A DNA stretch of 64,000 nt from Cinclus cinclus (taxonomy: Eukaryota > Chordata > Aves > Passeriformes > Cinclidae), in NCBI RefSeq assembly GCF_963662255.1, contig NC_085055.1:21446204-21510203 (forward strand), in the 5' to 3' direction. Position numbers and translations under genes: made by a program. The first letter of the stretch is position 1. The number at the start of each line of letters is the position of its first letter. The notes under the pieces are model-generated. The model searched no databases. It was not told the origin of the DNA and worked only from the letters and a program-made list of their open reading frames with translations. Shown piece after piece: positions 46,930 through 59,538 of this stretch.

Positions 46930-49017
46930 CAAGTCATTGTCACTCCTTAAATTCCCCGTAATTACATCAGTCTTCCCAGTAGATGACCTCCCCAGCACAC
47001 CCCAAACATTTGAATATACCCTCATGTGTCCTGAAAAGTGGAGGGTGGGAAAAGAAAAAAAAAAGGGGGAAAGGAACCTTAGCATTAATTTGCACTGACT
47101 GGGGTCTCAGGTTGCCTTTGGATGCTGCATTTCCAGGATCAGCATCCTGCTCTGCAGTGCCAGACTCAAGTTCCATCCCTGTGTGACAGGGAGACACCTC
47201 ATGAGCCTTTCTGCAGCCAAACATCCCAGCCCATTGCTCCGAGCTGCCACGGGAATATCCCACAGGAATGGCTTGTGGAGGGCAGCTCAGCGTATTCTCA
47301 CCCTGCACTTCTCCTTGAATCAAAAGCAGAGCCAGTAAATCAGCCGGGATAAACAGAGGCCCCATCTCTGGCTTTTCAGCACAATTTCCAAACCAAAAGA
47401 GGTTCTGAAAAATTGCCTGGGGGGATCTGAGCAACCCAGGCTCTGCCTGGGGCAGCCACGAAAAGCCTCAAAGGTTTCAGTTTCCTCCCCAAAGGTCTCC
47501 TGCTCCGTTTAACCAGGAAAAAATGCCAGACTGTGCTCCCAGTGCCAAGAATCCGGCCAGGCACAAGGAGAAGGGCAACGTTTGGGGGTTTTCTCCCTGG
47601 CTTTGGGGTGCTGTGTGGTCCATAAAGTTCAATTTCTGAGGCACATCTGTGTGTGGCTGTGTTGGTCCCTTCCCTCATTTGTGCTGTTGGGATGTGAGGT
47701 GGGGTCATGGTTTCAGAGGTCTGGGGCTCCTGGGGGGCTGCAGGTCCACCAAAAGGACAATCCCAGGGGAAGTGGACTGGGATGGGCAGCCCAGGGGCTG
47801 TGCAGAACCCTGGGGTTGTGTCCCATGGACGCAGCAGAAGGGTGGGAGGAGCAGGGCTGGACACTGGCTACCAAACCTGCATCTGTTTTATTGGGTGCCA
47901 CTTGCTTATCCCCTGTTTGCACCTCAGGAAATAGGAGCAGGTCATTCCTGTCAGGAACCCTGATCCATGGCAGGGATACTGGAACAGCCAGAGCATCACA
48001 ATCTCCCTGTGCTCTTCCCTAAGGAGAGCACCCAGGGTGCAGCTCCCATGGGGTGCCCCAGCACAGCTCTGGGGGATCCCCATTTCCCAGTAGGTGTTTC
48101 CCCCCCCACACACACTCCCCCCCTTTCCAGAGCAGGCAGGGCAGAGGTGGTTTGGGCATCACAGTGACTCCCATTTTCAGGGATGTCTCCCAGCAGGCCT
48201 CCCAGCAATGACATCACTCACCCAAATGCCAACCACCGCATTTACTTTTATTTTTATTTCCCACAAATTGTAATTTTATAGTTAGGAGTGTTTCACATAG
48301 ACAGAGAGCAGAGCTCAGGGATGTACTTGCTCAACCACAGCAGCTGCCTGGGTCTCATTTTTTTTTTTTTCTAACCACAGACTCTTTGTGCACCATTTGT
48401 TGATGTTTTACAGCACTGACACCCAGGCTCAGCACATCCCCAGAGGAGCAGGGTCTCCTGTGGCCAGTGAACTCTCTCGCCTTGAAGCATTTTTAATTGC
48501 TTTCCAAGATTTGCCAGGTTCAGCCTGTGCAATTCAAGGACTTCAGGCCAAGTTTAACTCAAAACCCACAAATTTTTAACCAGCATCCATTGTTAACTCG
48601 AAAGATCAAAGCCTGTTTCCTCCCCATCCCAAGTGTCCAAGGCAGTTACTGGCTTATACTTTGTTTTTATGGCTGCAGGAGACCAAGTGGGGTTATTGCA
48701 GGCACTGCACAATGCAATAACCCCAAGTTGCTCAAGCCTGCCCATGGAATGGTCCCAACTTTCTCTAAGATTCCTGGCAGTATAAGACAACCAGCAATCC
48801 AAAAAAGCGTTCAGTGTTCTCTCTCTTGAGGCAGCAGTGTGGGCTTGAAACATTTCAGGCTCTCCAGGGAGGCTTCCAAAGCAATTCCCAAAGCAGCTGA
48901 GGAGCTCAAGATCCTGCAAGGATTCCTTTGTGATGTTTTAAGGACTGAAGAAGCACAGCAAAATCCTCCACACTGGGAAACCCTTTCCCAGGAAAAGGGC
49001 TGCCAGGACCCCTGGCC
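46930..49017. other. GAL3ST2-AQP12 convergent intergenic region
   Basis: The two genes converge here. I see no coding feature. On the minus strand, AATAAA-type signals at 48247-48258 could end the AQP12 transcript. Confidence 0.4.
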
Positions 49018-49199
49018 TCAGGCACGGGGCTCTGAGTTGCTCTTCCCCCCTTTCCTCTTCCTCTGTGGTTTGTCACCCTCCACCTGCGCTGTCACCTTTG
49101 CCTTGGGCACCTTGTATTTGCTCTTCTGGCTGTAGAGGAGGTTTTTCTGGAAGAGGCGTGGGATGTTGCCCTGGAACAGCAGGAGGGCAACGAGCATCC
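49018..49199 (-). CDS. AQP12: AQP12 coding exon 3
   Basis: Residues 242-301 and stop TGA. Begins GMLVALLLFQGNIPRLFQKNLLYSQ, matching the family's last segment, and ends with a basic tail. Confidence 0.93.
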
Positions 49200-49914
49200 C
49201 TGGAATGAGAGCACAGACCCCTCCTGAGAGCTGTGTCGAGCATCTCTACCCTCCCCACAGCTCAGCAGAGGTTTTGGATCCTTGTCACAAACTTCACCAC
49301 GACCAAAAGGCAGCACAGCACCACTGAAGTCCCCACAGAGAACCAAGAGACCCTGCTGTACTGCTTTAAGGAGAATTTACCACTGTGTCCTTGACATAAT
49401 AAACAATGCTTGTTTTGACCCATAAACCACCCCAGTGGTTTTCTGGCAGAGAATCATCAAGGTTGGAAAAGTCCTCTGAGAAGTTCAATTATTCCCTCAG
49501 TGCTGCCAAGGTCACCATTGGTCATGACCCAAGTGCCACATCCACGTGGCTTTTAAATCCCTGCAGGGATGGTGTCTCCACCACTGCCTTCAGCAGTGTG
49601 TGCCAGAGCCTGACCACCCTTCAGGGAAAGGATTTTCCCAATATCCAACCTGAACTTCCCCTGGGGCAACTTGAGGCCGTTTCTTGTCCCATCACTGTTA
49701 CCTGGGAGCAGAGCCCAACCTTCACCTGGCTCCACCCTCCAGTCAGGGATTTGTCTCCACTCTCAGCACACATCCACTTTCCCATGACCAACCTGGAGCA
49801 TAGCTCAGCCTGCCATTGCCCTAAAACACCTTCACTAAACCTCCCCCAGACTTTGGCTTCAGGGAGATTTCTGCCCTCTTACTGTGCAGAAGTTTGATTA
49901 AAAAAACCCCAAAA

Positions 49915-49972
<58 letters not shown>

Positions 49973-51286
49973 GAATGGCAAAGAGATGACCCCAGAAACA
50001 ACAAAGCAGGATGAAAAATAACTCCTGCCACTGACAACCCTAAGCTCAGCCCTTTGCCAGAACAGTCCATGTTACACTGAGCACTTCTGGCTTGCCCCCA
50101 TGCCAGCTCCTGCCCCCTGGGAAGGTCTCACCTGTGAGGGGTCCCAGCCAGTAAACCTGGATGTAGTCCCAGAAGCTGCTCCCCGAGCACTGGAAGGTGG
50201 TGGCTGTGGCCAGGGCAGGGTTGAAGAAGGCCCCCGTGAATGGTCCAGCTGTGTGGGAAGAGAAATGTGGCCAAGAGTCCCACAGCATCCTCTGGAACAC
50301 TGACAAAGGGCTGTGACCCTTCCTGCCTGCCTTCTTGGGCTGGGGAAATCCGACCCTTGTCACCCTGAACTTTGTGGGAAGCAGAAAAGCTCAGTGCAGG
50401 ACTGAGGGGTTGCAGTAGGGGATGTTCCAGGGAAGTGATCCCAGTCTCCAGCTATGGCTGTGAGCCAACATTCACTTGCAGCACACACAGCTCAAACTGC
50501 CATCTTCATCCCAAAATGAATATTCCCCAAAATAATAGAAAACAAACACCTTCATAGTCATTACTTTGTTAATCCCTACCTCTCCAGTCCTGGAAGATGA
50601 AAACCAGGGGGCTGTTCCTCCCCCACAAATGAGGCACCTTTCCAAATGACACAGAAAAAGAAACACCAGTGCTGCTCACCTGTGTAGGTCAGGAAGGTGA
50701 CGATGGCTGCCAGCGCAGGGACCCGGCACAGGGGGTGACTCTGCCTCACCTTGAGCAGCACAAGGTGGAACAGGAAGGAGCAGGAGCCTTCCACGAAGGC
50801 AGCGTGGGGCAGGGAGGCGCGGATGGAGGAGCTGCACTCGGGCGCGATCAGGTTCTGGATGAAGTGGAGCTGGGTCAGCTCCCAGGACCAGTAGAGCCGG
50901 GTGACAGCCCAGCCTGTCCCTGCACCCACACCCTGGGCCAGCAGCTTGGCCACTGTGACTGCCAGGCTGGACTCGAGGAGCAGGAACTCCTGCAGGGACA
51001 CCGTGGGGTTGGCGGATGCTCCGTCAGAAGAGGCGCCGTGGACAGCGGAGAGGAGGAAGAGGAGGGTCAGCACCACATCCAGGCCAAAGCCACCACTCCA
51101 GGGGCCAATGTCCATCAGCATCCTCAGCTCCAGGCAGCTGGTGCACAACTGGAATGAGCCAGCAAATTCCCTGGCAAGGCAGCCGTGCGTTCTGTGGGAC
51201 AGAAGCCTCTTGGAAAGCCACCTGAGCACCTGGCACACCCCAACAACCAGGAAAAAAAAAGCAATGGAGACATTCAAGCCATCCAT
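49018..51286 (-). CDS. AQP12: Aquaporin-12
   Basis: AQP12 is an unorthodox intracellular aquaporin, in mammals expressed mainly in pancreatic acinar cells. Exons 50680-51286, 50132-50248 and 49018-49199 join in frame to 301 residues; human has 295. The start MDGLNVSIAFFF matches the family's MAGLNVSLSFFF. The first pore motif is NPT at residues 93-95 (ASANPTVSLQEF), the usual AQP12 variant, and the second is NPA at 212-214 (FTGAFFNPALA). Several hydrophobic membrane spans are evident, and the C-terminus is Lys/Arg-rich (DKPQRKRKGGKSNSE). Compared with human there are extra residues before GPWSGGFGLD. A TATA box lies just upstream. The frame is intact, splice sites are GT/AG, and identity is firm. 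Confidence 0.94.
49447..49770 (-). mobile_element. CR1 LINE 3' fragment in AQP12 intron 2
   Basis: Reverse-complement CR1: 'gagaatcatcaaggttggaaaag', 'cttttaaatccctgcagggatgg', 'atatccaacctgaacttcccctgg'. Confidence 0.88.
49917..49970. repeat. (AAT)n microsatellite in AQP12 intron 2
   Basis: About 18 perfect AAT units. It probably grew from an A-rich stretch next to it and should be polymorphic. Confidence 0.95.
50132..50248 (-). CDS. AQP12: AQP12 coding exon 2
   Basis: Residues 203-241. Contains the second pore motif FFNPALA and WDYIQVYWLGPLT. The acceptor is TCCCACACAG and the donor GTGAGA. Confidence 0.94.
50680..51286 (-). CDS. AQP12: AQP12 coding exon 1
   Basis: Residues 1-202. Start ATG at 51286; contains the NPT pore motif. 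The donor is GTGAGC after TACACAG. Confidence 0.93.
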
Positions 51287-51346
51287 AGTGAAGGCTGTGC
51301 TGGGGCAGAGTCTGGGAGGGAGCAGAGGAAGCTCCTGCACCCTTCT

Positions 51347-51353
51347 CTTTATA
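51347..51353 (-). promoter_or_regulatory. AQP12 TATA box
   Basis: TATAAAG on the minus strand about 60 bp upstream of the AQP12 start codon. It predicts a 5'UTR of only about 35 nt and fits a tissue-restricted promoter. Confidence 0.7.
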
Positions 51354-51624
51354 AAGGCAAGCAAAAGCAAACGTGGCACAGCCCCACAGGCCTGGGAAAG
51401 GCCACACGTGTGGCCCCCACGGGGCAATGCCAGTGCCACAGGGAGCTGCTGGACTCACAGCAGCTGGAACAGCCACCAAGTTGTTTGTCCCAGGAAATCC
51501 TGGTGTTATCTCCGCCAGGCACTGAGCCCCCAGCCCTAGCATTCACACCTGAGAGCATCCAGCAGCTCCCCGGAGCTGACGGCTCTTCCAGAAGGAACAA
51601 AAAACTTCATTTTCTTTCTGCTTG

Positions 51625-51785
51625 GCTTCGATGCCTGTGGCTGCCCCATCCCTGGAAGTGTCCAAGGCCAAGCTGGACAGGGCTTGGAGCAGCCTGGATA
51701 GTGGAAGGTGTCCCTGCCCCTGGAGGGGATGGAAAGAAATGCGTTTAGGGCCCCTTCCAACCCAAACTATTCTGGGATTCCATGG
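51625..51785 (+). mobile_element. CR1 LINE 3' fragment
   Basis: Plus-orientation CR1: 'ctgtggctgccccatccctgg', 'gacagggcttggagcagcctgg', ending 'ccaacccaaactattctgggattcc'. It lies about 340 bp upstream of the AQP12 start. Confidence 0.87.
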
Positions 51786-54700
51786 TAAACAATACATGAT
51801 GTGCCTTCTGGGTCATTTACCTGATCTGCAGCAGAAGTGCCACTACCCTGAGCCCACATTTGCCATCCCTACAGGCTCTCCAGCATCCCCAGGGCAGGCA
51901 GTGCTGGCAGGTGACCCAGCTCCTCCCACTGCCCTGTCACACACAAAGAGCCAACAGCTTTCATCTGGGCCATTTTATTTCCCCTATGCCATTTATAAAA
52001 GAAATGACCAGGAAACCCAGGTTTGAAGCACACTTGAGCACGGATGAGGCTCTTCATACAGTTCAAGGTGGCTCCAGCAGTGCAGCCCAAGCCATAAAAA
52101 GCAGGAGCAGATGCTCTGAATGCATTGCAGCCTCTCCCTCAACAGAAGAAACACAGCACTGTGGGGATGCTTGTGAAGGGCACAGCTCAGCATCTCCCCC
52201 CTGTACCACCCTCTTCCTTTCATCTTCCTTCCCCTCTCCTTCCTATCCCCAGCAGTGGTTTTGGGAAGGGTCCCTGGGATCACTGCTCACAGCCCTTGCT
52301 TTGGAAACCATGGGAAGTCCGGGCAAGGAGAGGGACCACGCTGCCAACCCCCCATCATCCAATCCCTCCTCTCCTCCCTCCCAAAACTGCCCTGCTTTTG
52401 GTCAGCCTGCCTCAGAACTTCCCCCAGTTTAACTCTTTTTACCCCAATTCACCCTCCAGATGACAGGACGAGCACCCATCTTTCACCTCGAATGAACAAA
52501 TTACTTTGCTTGAATAGCAGAAGATGAAATATTCTTTGAGAGTCTCAAATGAGTTATTTTGTCCCCAGGAAAATTGACCTCTGGCAGCAACAGAGTGCTG
52601 GTCGAAGCTACTCATCGCTGCAGAACCGACCACAAAATACCTAACATCACAATCCAACCCAATTCTTTCCACCTCCCCTACTCCTGTGTTTCTCAGGAGT
52701 AGAGAAACCAGTGGAGTTTTCTCTTTAGAAAGAAAACCTCACAAGGATGCAGCCCAAATCCAGTCCCTGGAGGAGAACCACCAGATTATGGGACACAGAC
52801 TGGTAAAAATGGGGAAGAAATTCCAGCATCTTTTCCTTTCCCCAGAAATGAATTTTCCCCTTCTTTTCCATCATCATAAGAGTTGGACCTTAGGAAATAA
52901 GCATCCAAGGTTTAAAAACGATTTCCCACCTATTGCTTGTAATTCTGCCCACAGCACATCCTGCAGTTCTGGGACATTTAACCCAGGCTGGAGAGAGGAG
53001 CTAGGAGCTATTGATTCCAAGGATAACTACAGGATACTATCTAAAAATTCCAATATTCCCCCTGAAAACCCCTTTTCTGCAGCTGGAATGTCAGTTTTTC
53101 TAAACCAAACTTACTTTCAGGGCTTAAAATGCAAATATTTAATTGGAGGAGGGGGGATTTAGCCACATGACAGGAACGAGTTGGCACTTCCAGAGTTCAA
53201 CAAAATAAACACTCCCCAAGAACACTGAAGGGACACAAGCACTGAGCAGAGTCACCCCGGCTTCCTCACTATTTTTGCCCTCAAAGAGGCAACAACTACA
53301 GGGGAATAAAAAAAGAGTTATAAGGTTATTTAAGACAAGTTTCATTGGGAAGGAGGTGATTAGAGCTTTCCAGGAGCAGCCACATTCCCAGCTGCTGTGA
53401 CAAGACAGCAGGAACCTGGGGCAGGTTTCCCTGCATGGTCAGGCAGGGAAAAGGGCTCCAGGGGATCCAAGAATCAATTGAGCTTTGTGAAAAGACACAA
53501 GTCCCTAGAATAAGCATTCACTGAGAGGAAAGAACAACAAAGATGGGTCATCCTTGGCTCTAGAGACTTCAAGGAATTCCAGAAGGCATCCGTCCTGAGG
53601 AAGGTCAGCCCTGCACACGGTGTGGGCATGTCTCCCCTCCAGACCATTCTGAGGAGCTGCCCTGAGTCCCAGCAGTGTCCTCACCGTTGATCCACAGTTG
53701 TACCAAGCTGGATTCACTGCTCACGAGCCCCCCAGGAAATACCAGGATGTGCAGCCTGTGCCCTGAGACACATCTGTGCCTTGAGACAGCCTGTCTGCTC
53801 TCCTCTCCTCTGCACTGACTCAACACAGCTCCAAAAGCAGAAGTCTGGGGGACTGTTAAGTGCCTGGAAGAGAACGAGCAACCCCTAACTTCCCACAGAG
53901 GAAAATCCCATTAAAAATCTCAAACCATAGGTCCCCTATGGACTGTTTCAACACCCAGGTCAACAGGGATTTGAAATCTTGATGGATTTGACTTGATGAT
54001 CTTAGAGGTCTTTTCCAACCTTACAGATTCCATGATTTTAAGTGATGATGTGCTGGAGGACATTCCCACTGCAGACACCAGCTGGGAAAAGCATGACGAG
54101 CTGTGTCAGTGCTGCCCTGCTCCCTCCTGACAGGCTGCAGGCAGAGAACTCCCAGAAAAGCATCCTTCTCACTTGGTATTTCCCTCCCTCAAGGAAAAGA
54201 AATCCTTTCTTAGGCTGGATTCAAAGCAGGGAAAACAGCTCTTAGAAGAACCTGCTTCCTCCACATCTGGAGAGCAACAGGCACAGTTTGGCTGAGCTCA
54301 GCAAACTTTCACGTCACATTCTCACATGACTGAGGACAGCTGTTTTTATTAAAAATAATCTTGAGAGCAAAATGTAAGTTATATTAAAAAAAGGGGGAAA
54401 TGCAGCTGTAGAAATCCCTGGGAGCAGGGACCTACCGACAGCACAGTGCTCCAGCACAGGAGCCACGGGAACTGCACTGAAACCCAACAATGCTTTTCAT
54501 TTCACCGTGAAAAAAAGCTGCTAATGATGATCCTCACTTTTCACCCACCCTGGTTTTCACAAGCGTGCTGCTCCTGGTGCAGTCCAAACAGTTGTGCTCA
54601 GCTTTGCAGTAAATCACTGCAGCCAAACAGCAGCCCTGAATGGGAGAAATTGCTGGCCCCAAGAACTATGTTTTAAATACTCCATCTTGAATAAGCTGAT

Positions 54701-55900
54701 CTCAACAATGGGGCTGCTCTTGGGTTTAGCCTCAGGTAGGCACATGCAAGGGATGAGCAAGTGCACACAAGACTTAGGAGGATTTACCAAGGACTTGCAA
54801 CTTTCAGCCGTGCAAGCCAAAAATCAGCCAGAGCCCTGCTCCTTCAAGTACCAAAATCCTGACAGTCTTGAGTTCCAGTAAGCACCCTCTGCTCCTGTCC
54901 CCTTTCCCCCCAGAAATTGAATGTCAAATCACTTAAATGCAGTGTTAGAGAAGACCATTTTAAATGCACACAGTCAATCATATAGAAACACAAGGATACT
55001 ACAACAAATTGGTAACCCTGAAGAGACAGGCTCTGAGCAAACCAACATTCTCATGGCTGGGTGAAGCAGCTGCTGGAGACGAGTGGTTTCTTCATTTCCC
55101 TTTGTCAGTGTACGAGCAAAGCTTGTAAAACATGCAAGAGAGGGGCAGAGCCCATTTCCCAGTAACACGCTTGAAACACAGGACATGCCAAGTCTTCACC
55201 ATTCACCACTGAGGCAGGAACTTCATCCCGAGTTCATCCAACTGACCTGGACTCAACCCCAAAGTACATCCCTGCTTGTCTTTGGCTGGACTGGCAGGCC
55301 AACATCCCACAGCCTTTTTGTAGGTCCAGTGGAAAAACAAAGGTGGCCGTCTGCAGCCTTGGAGGCAAGAGGCACCATGGATCTCATCCCAAGTCCTCGA
55401 AGAGCTGTGGGCACCCAGTGCACCCTCACTCCCATGGTCCAACACTGATCAGCAGCAAAGGAGCAAACCCAGGAGCCAAATCTTCCCAGCAGGCAGCAGG
55501 ACAGCTCAGTCCCCATGGATCCTGTGCTAGAACGTTTATAAGCAGGATACCAGGTGGTACCCACGGTGAAACAAAGCAGAGCTCCTGGGAACAGCTCCTG
55601 AATCATCACATCACCAGAGGTTACTGGGCCCATCAGTCCCACCCCAGCACTGCTGAACAGAGAGGAAGATGCAGCTGGGACAGGCCAGGCTGGTGTTTGC
55701 TTTGCTCCCTTTGCATGGAGGGCAAGGATCTCTTCCACAGAGAGTGAAAAAGGGTGTTTTTTCACTGCTGCTCTTCTCCCATCAGCAATCCAGAGCTTTT
55801 CTGGGAGGCACAGACATCTTCCAGCAGTGCATGGCAGCAAGGAAAGCTTGTGGTGATCCCAAGGCTGGTATTGACACTGATGAGCAGTAAAATTTTAAAA
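51786..55900. other. AQP12-PAK2 intergenic region, no gene recognised
   Basis: About 4 kb of ordinary sequence with a small CR1 remnant at 53970-54030. No coding frame with recognisable homology was seen. Confidence 0.4.
53970..54030 (+). mobile_element. Short CR1 3' remnant
   Basis: 'gatgatcttagaggtcttttccaaccttacagattccatgattt' is the last ~60 bp of a plus-orientation CR1. Confidence 0.65.
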
Positions 55901-58460
55901 GAAACAGGCTGGTATAGCATAAAATTATATCCACCATCATTAAGGCATTCATAAGAGGCTTAGTTACAAATCCATTCCGTTAATCTCAGTAAAAAACTAA
56001 TACATGAACTTTTTCAGATATTCTTGTCATCAAAGATATAAACTCATGACAGGGAAAAGGGGAAAAAACCCCAAAGGTTTTTTAAAAGTTTATTTCTAGC
56101 CCTGAAAGAACAGTTATTAAACGAAGTCAACAAATACAGTAGTTAATATTGCAGTAACAATTAAATAACATAATGGGATTAAATTACACAAAAGGCAACA
56201 TTAACATCTGAAGACAGTTAAAAAAATAAAAAGAAAGCTTGCACCTACTTCCATTCCCATCAAGAGCATAAGGAACAGAGGGAAAAACAGACCAGAGAGA
56301 TTTATTGACTCAATTCCAGCTGGAGAGACCCTTAATCACGTTTTTGCTCCCTCCCCATCCCTGTGACAATGGGACCCATCTGCCGAAGCCAAACCTTTGC
56401 ACCTCCCTGCACAGAGAGCCAGGGGGGAAGGCTCCAATTAGTCTCATTAACACCTAAGGCAGGGCAAAGTGCTCATTCCCACGGTTGTTTTTAGTAAGAA
56501 CTCTGGTTTGTTCTATGATAACAACATCCCAGGAATCTCACATTCCCTGCACTCTCACACCTCAGCCACAAGCTGCCAACACTTCACAGGAATTGTGTAC
56601 ACATCTGATCCCCACTCAGCATCTCGGGTGGGCACCCAAGAGGGATGTACAGGAATCCCCACATTCAGATGCAACTCATCCCTTCCCATCATTTCCTCCA
56701 GCTCTGGCTGGTCTCCACCTGCCCCAGTGGCACAGCAGAGCTGCCAGCCCTGCAGCCACTCAAGGGAAAAGGGAAAACCCACGCCTTGGAGCTTCTCACC
56801 TTGCAGACACCCTCAGAAAAGCGATGCCTGACCCTCCAGACACAAAAGCACAGCACAAAAACCTTCTCCTGGCTCTCCACTCCTGCCAGCACCACCTCTG
56901 ATCCCCATGGAAATCTCACCACAGAACAGCTGCTGCATGGGGCCATGGTGATGCTGGCACTTCCCAGCCTTAGAGCTGAACACTGTCCCAGGTCACACAC
57001 ACAGTTTGGGAATTTGGGATTGGGCCATGTTTTGTGCATTAGGATTGCTGAAGATTCAGCCATCATCTCCTAAGCAGGCTAAACTGGACAAATTTTGCAA
57101 CATGTGTTTTAAACCGTTCTCATTCACCAATAAAACTAATAAGTTAAAATTACTTATGATTTCTTGTTTTCTATTTTAAAAAGTTAAATTTATCTAGATT
57201 GTGCCATTAAAAACAAACAAACAAACAAAACCCCAACAAAACAAAAAGATGAAAGAAAGAAAAGCTCCCAGTTTAACTCTGGCACAAGGAGTTTTATCAA
57301 GTCCATTGCCAGCAATGGACAAAGAGGGAACCACTGGTACAACAGGTTTTTTCCTCAGCCAAACCTCCTCACTGCTCCATTTGATCAGGGAGCCAGGACA
57401 CACTCAAACCAGGGTGGTTACAGTGTCCATGGCTCATAATAAACTTTTTTCCAGGCAAATGCACTTGGATTACCTTACCTGGCACGAGACACTTCCTTGA
57501 ATTTAAAATTTAAAGCCATAACTGTTCTCACACTTACAGCTAGAGAGATTTATCCTTGTGAGGAGCAGTTAAGATAATTAACCCACCACAGATTTTAACT
57601 ACCACACAGGAGCAGAACACAAGCTGAACCTGCCTAACAAGGACCCAGGAGCTGTGAAACCCCAGCCCTGCTCCCCTCCACCATCCCCCCCCCACCAAGC
57701 TGGCTCTGCTGTCCTGGAAGTTTGTTTTGTCATACCTTGGCTACCAGTCCCCAAAATGTCATTCTCCCTCTATATAGATACTGAAATTCTCTGAAAATGA
57801 CTTCTATCCCCTGCCAGCAATGTTTGGAAAAGTGTGCAAAATTCTTTTTTCAGGGTCCTCTGTCCACACCCAACCATAGCTCTGTCTGTCCCAAGTCCTG
57901 CCCCACTGGGAATGCAATACAATCACACTGAAGTAATGGTTTTTCTTTCACAGACTCATTTGGCACATTGGTACTACTTGGCTCTTCCTTAAACACTTGG
58001 GGAGGTTGAAATGCACAGACTTTAGCATTAGAAGGGGCACAAGTTCTGCTGAACTCAACCCTGGCAACACTCCAAGAACTCAACTGCTCAGGCTGTTGCT
58101 GTCCTTCAGGAGGAGGCACTCTTTTGTTGTTGTGTTGAAGGGTTGACTGCAGCCATCCTGGCTAGCACAGCGTCCTTGGTGGCAAGGATCAGAGTGACAG
58201 CAGCCAGTCCAACAGGCCCCATGATGGTCTGACAGCACTGCTTCCCCTCTGCTTCATCTCACAGCTTTGGCATCTCCAGGTGTTCATCATCATCTGTTCA
58301 GATCATGTTTCCAAAACCCTGTATCGTCAGTGTCCTCAGATCTGGTTATTTGTTCTTCTGGTTTCATTAGTACAAATGGAGCACATACAAAACTGGAAAA
58401 AAATAGCTCTAATACTTTAAACTCTGACAACTCCATAGGTTGATGCATTATTTGCTTGGC

Positions 58461-58481
58461 GGGGGGGGGGGGGGGGGGGGG
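58461..58481. repeat. 21-base G homopolymer
   Basis: The plus strand shows 21 consecutive G after 'ggc', followed by 'aaggggg'. The exact length may be affected by sequencing. On the PAK2 transcript strand it is a C-run. Confidence 0.85.
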
Positions 58482-59410
58482 AAGGGGGAAATTACAACAT
58501 ATACAAAAATGTATTTGATACAAAGAAGGGAAATGTAAAATAAAAAAAGTCAAAGGCACCAGCGTAACTTCCAAAGCCCAAGTCAGAGCACAGAAACATG
58601 TTTGTGAACCACCCACTGCACATTACCCCTCAAGCTTCTGGCCAGCAAGTCTAACAAGGAAAAAAGAGCAGACAGGAAGACAGCTGGAATTTTTTCTTGC
58701 CCTGACTAGAACTGATCATTTGATCATAAATAAAGTATCTGACCCCAACCTACACATCCATAACCCACATCCAAAGACTTGACAGATCATTACAGTTCTA
58801 CAAAGAGGCCACATTTCTGATTAAAAAAAAAAAAATGTCCACAGAGCACAGGCATGAGAAACAGCTGAATACTTCTCTTCCCCCTCTCTCTCTCCTTATT
58901 CTTCTTAAAAAGTGAAAACCATCTCCATACATTATGATTCCTTAAGTAACCAAGTTGTTGATTCTACAGTACAGCAACAGCTAATCCAAAAAAAGAAATG
59001 AGGAGCAAGATGCACCTTCACATTTGCCACACCTGCCATGAATCTGGTCACTGGGAGCTTCCCACAGGGATTGCAGGTAGAGGGGAGGAAGAGGAGAGTC
59101 AAAGAGATCAGCAGGTAAAATTAGTACTGCTCTCTGAAAGCTTGAATCTGTCATTCAAGTATTGAAAGTACCCAGAGGGTACAAAGGGAGCTGTTACAGC
59201 AAAGTCGTTAACACCCCTTAAAGCCCCGGGCACAGCAAGTGGTATTTCTGGGCTGTCTGGGAAACAAAAATCAGAATAAAAAAAAACCCCACAAAGGCCA
59301 GTACTTCAGCCCTCAATTCCTTCTGGACCCCAGACAGGGATCTCTAGAGTCGCCACAATGTACTTTGGGTGTCTTCTGGATGAGAGTTTCTTTCCTTTTG
59401 CAGGTATTTC

Positions 59411-59462
59411 CCACCCCAAAAAAAAACCCCTTCCCACCCTCCCTTCCCCCTCCCCCCCCCCC
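59411..59462 (-). other. G-rich tract with quadruplex potential in PAK2 3'UTR
   Basis: On the transcript strand the order is G11, A, G5, AA, G3, A, G3, T, G3, AA, G4, a T-run, then GGGG and GGG. That is more than four G-runs of at least three with 1-2-nt loops, beginning about 75 nt after the PAK2 stop codon. Confidence 0.75.
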
Positions 59463-59538
59463 AAGTGTAACAATTTCATATATTATAAAGATTTGTAAAA
59501 TACAAACAACAAAAAAGGAAGAAGGCTGTGGCAGGATG

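Larger units (their letters stand above)
56089..59538 (-). other. PAK2: Probable PAK2 3'UTR
   Basis: After the PAK2 stop there is a 3-kb stretch free of CR1 copies and AT-rich. AATAAA signals on the minus strand at 56301-56306 and 56089-56094 would give a 3'UTR of about 3.2-3.5 kb, similar in scale to the long mammalian PAK2 3'UTR. The true end could be elsewhere. It contains the G-rich tract at 59411-59462 and a 21-C run (plus-strand G, 58461-58481). Confidence 0.45.

Noticed and set aside
48107..48125. C-rich run near the middle of the GAL3ST2-AQP12 gap, considered as a regulatory element
   Set aside because: Short and isolated, with no transcript assignment that would give it meaning.
50669..51539. 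Plus-strand frames of 162-212 codons
   Set aside because: Antisense to AQP12 exon 1; the minus strand has the real motifs (NPT) and splice sites.
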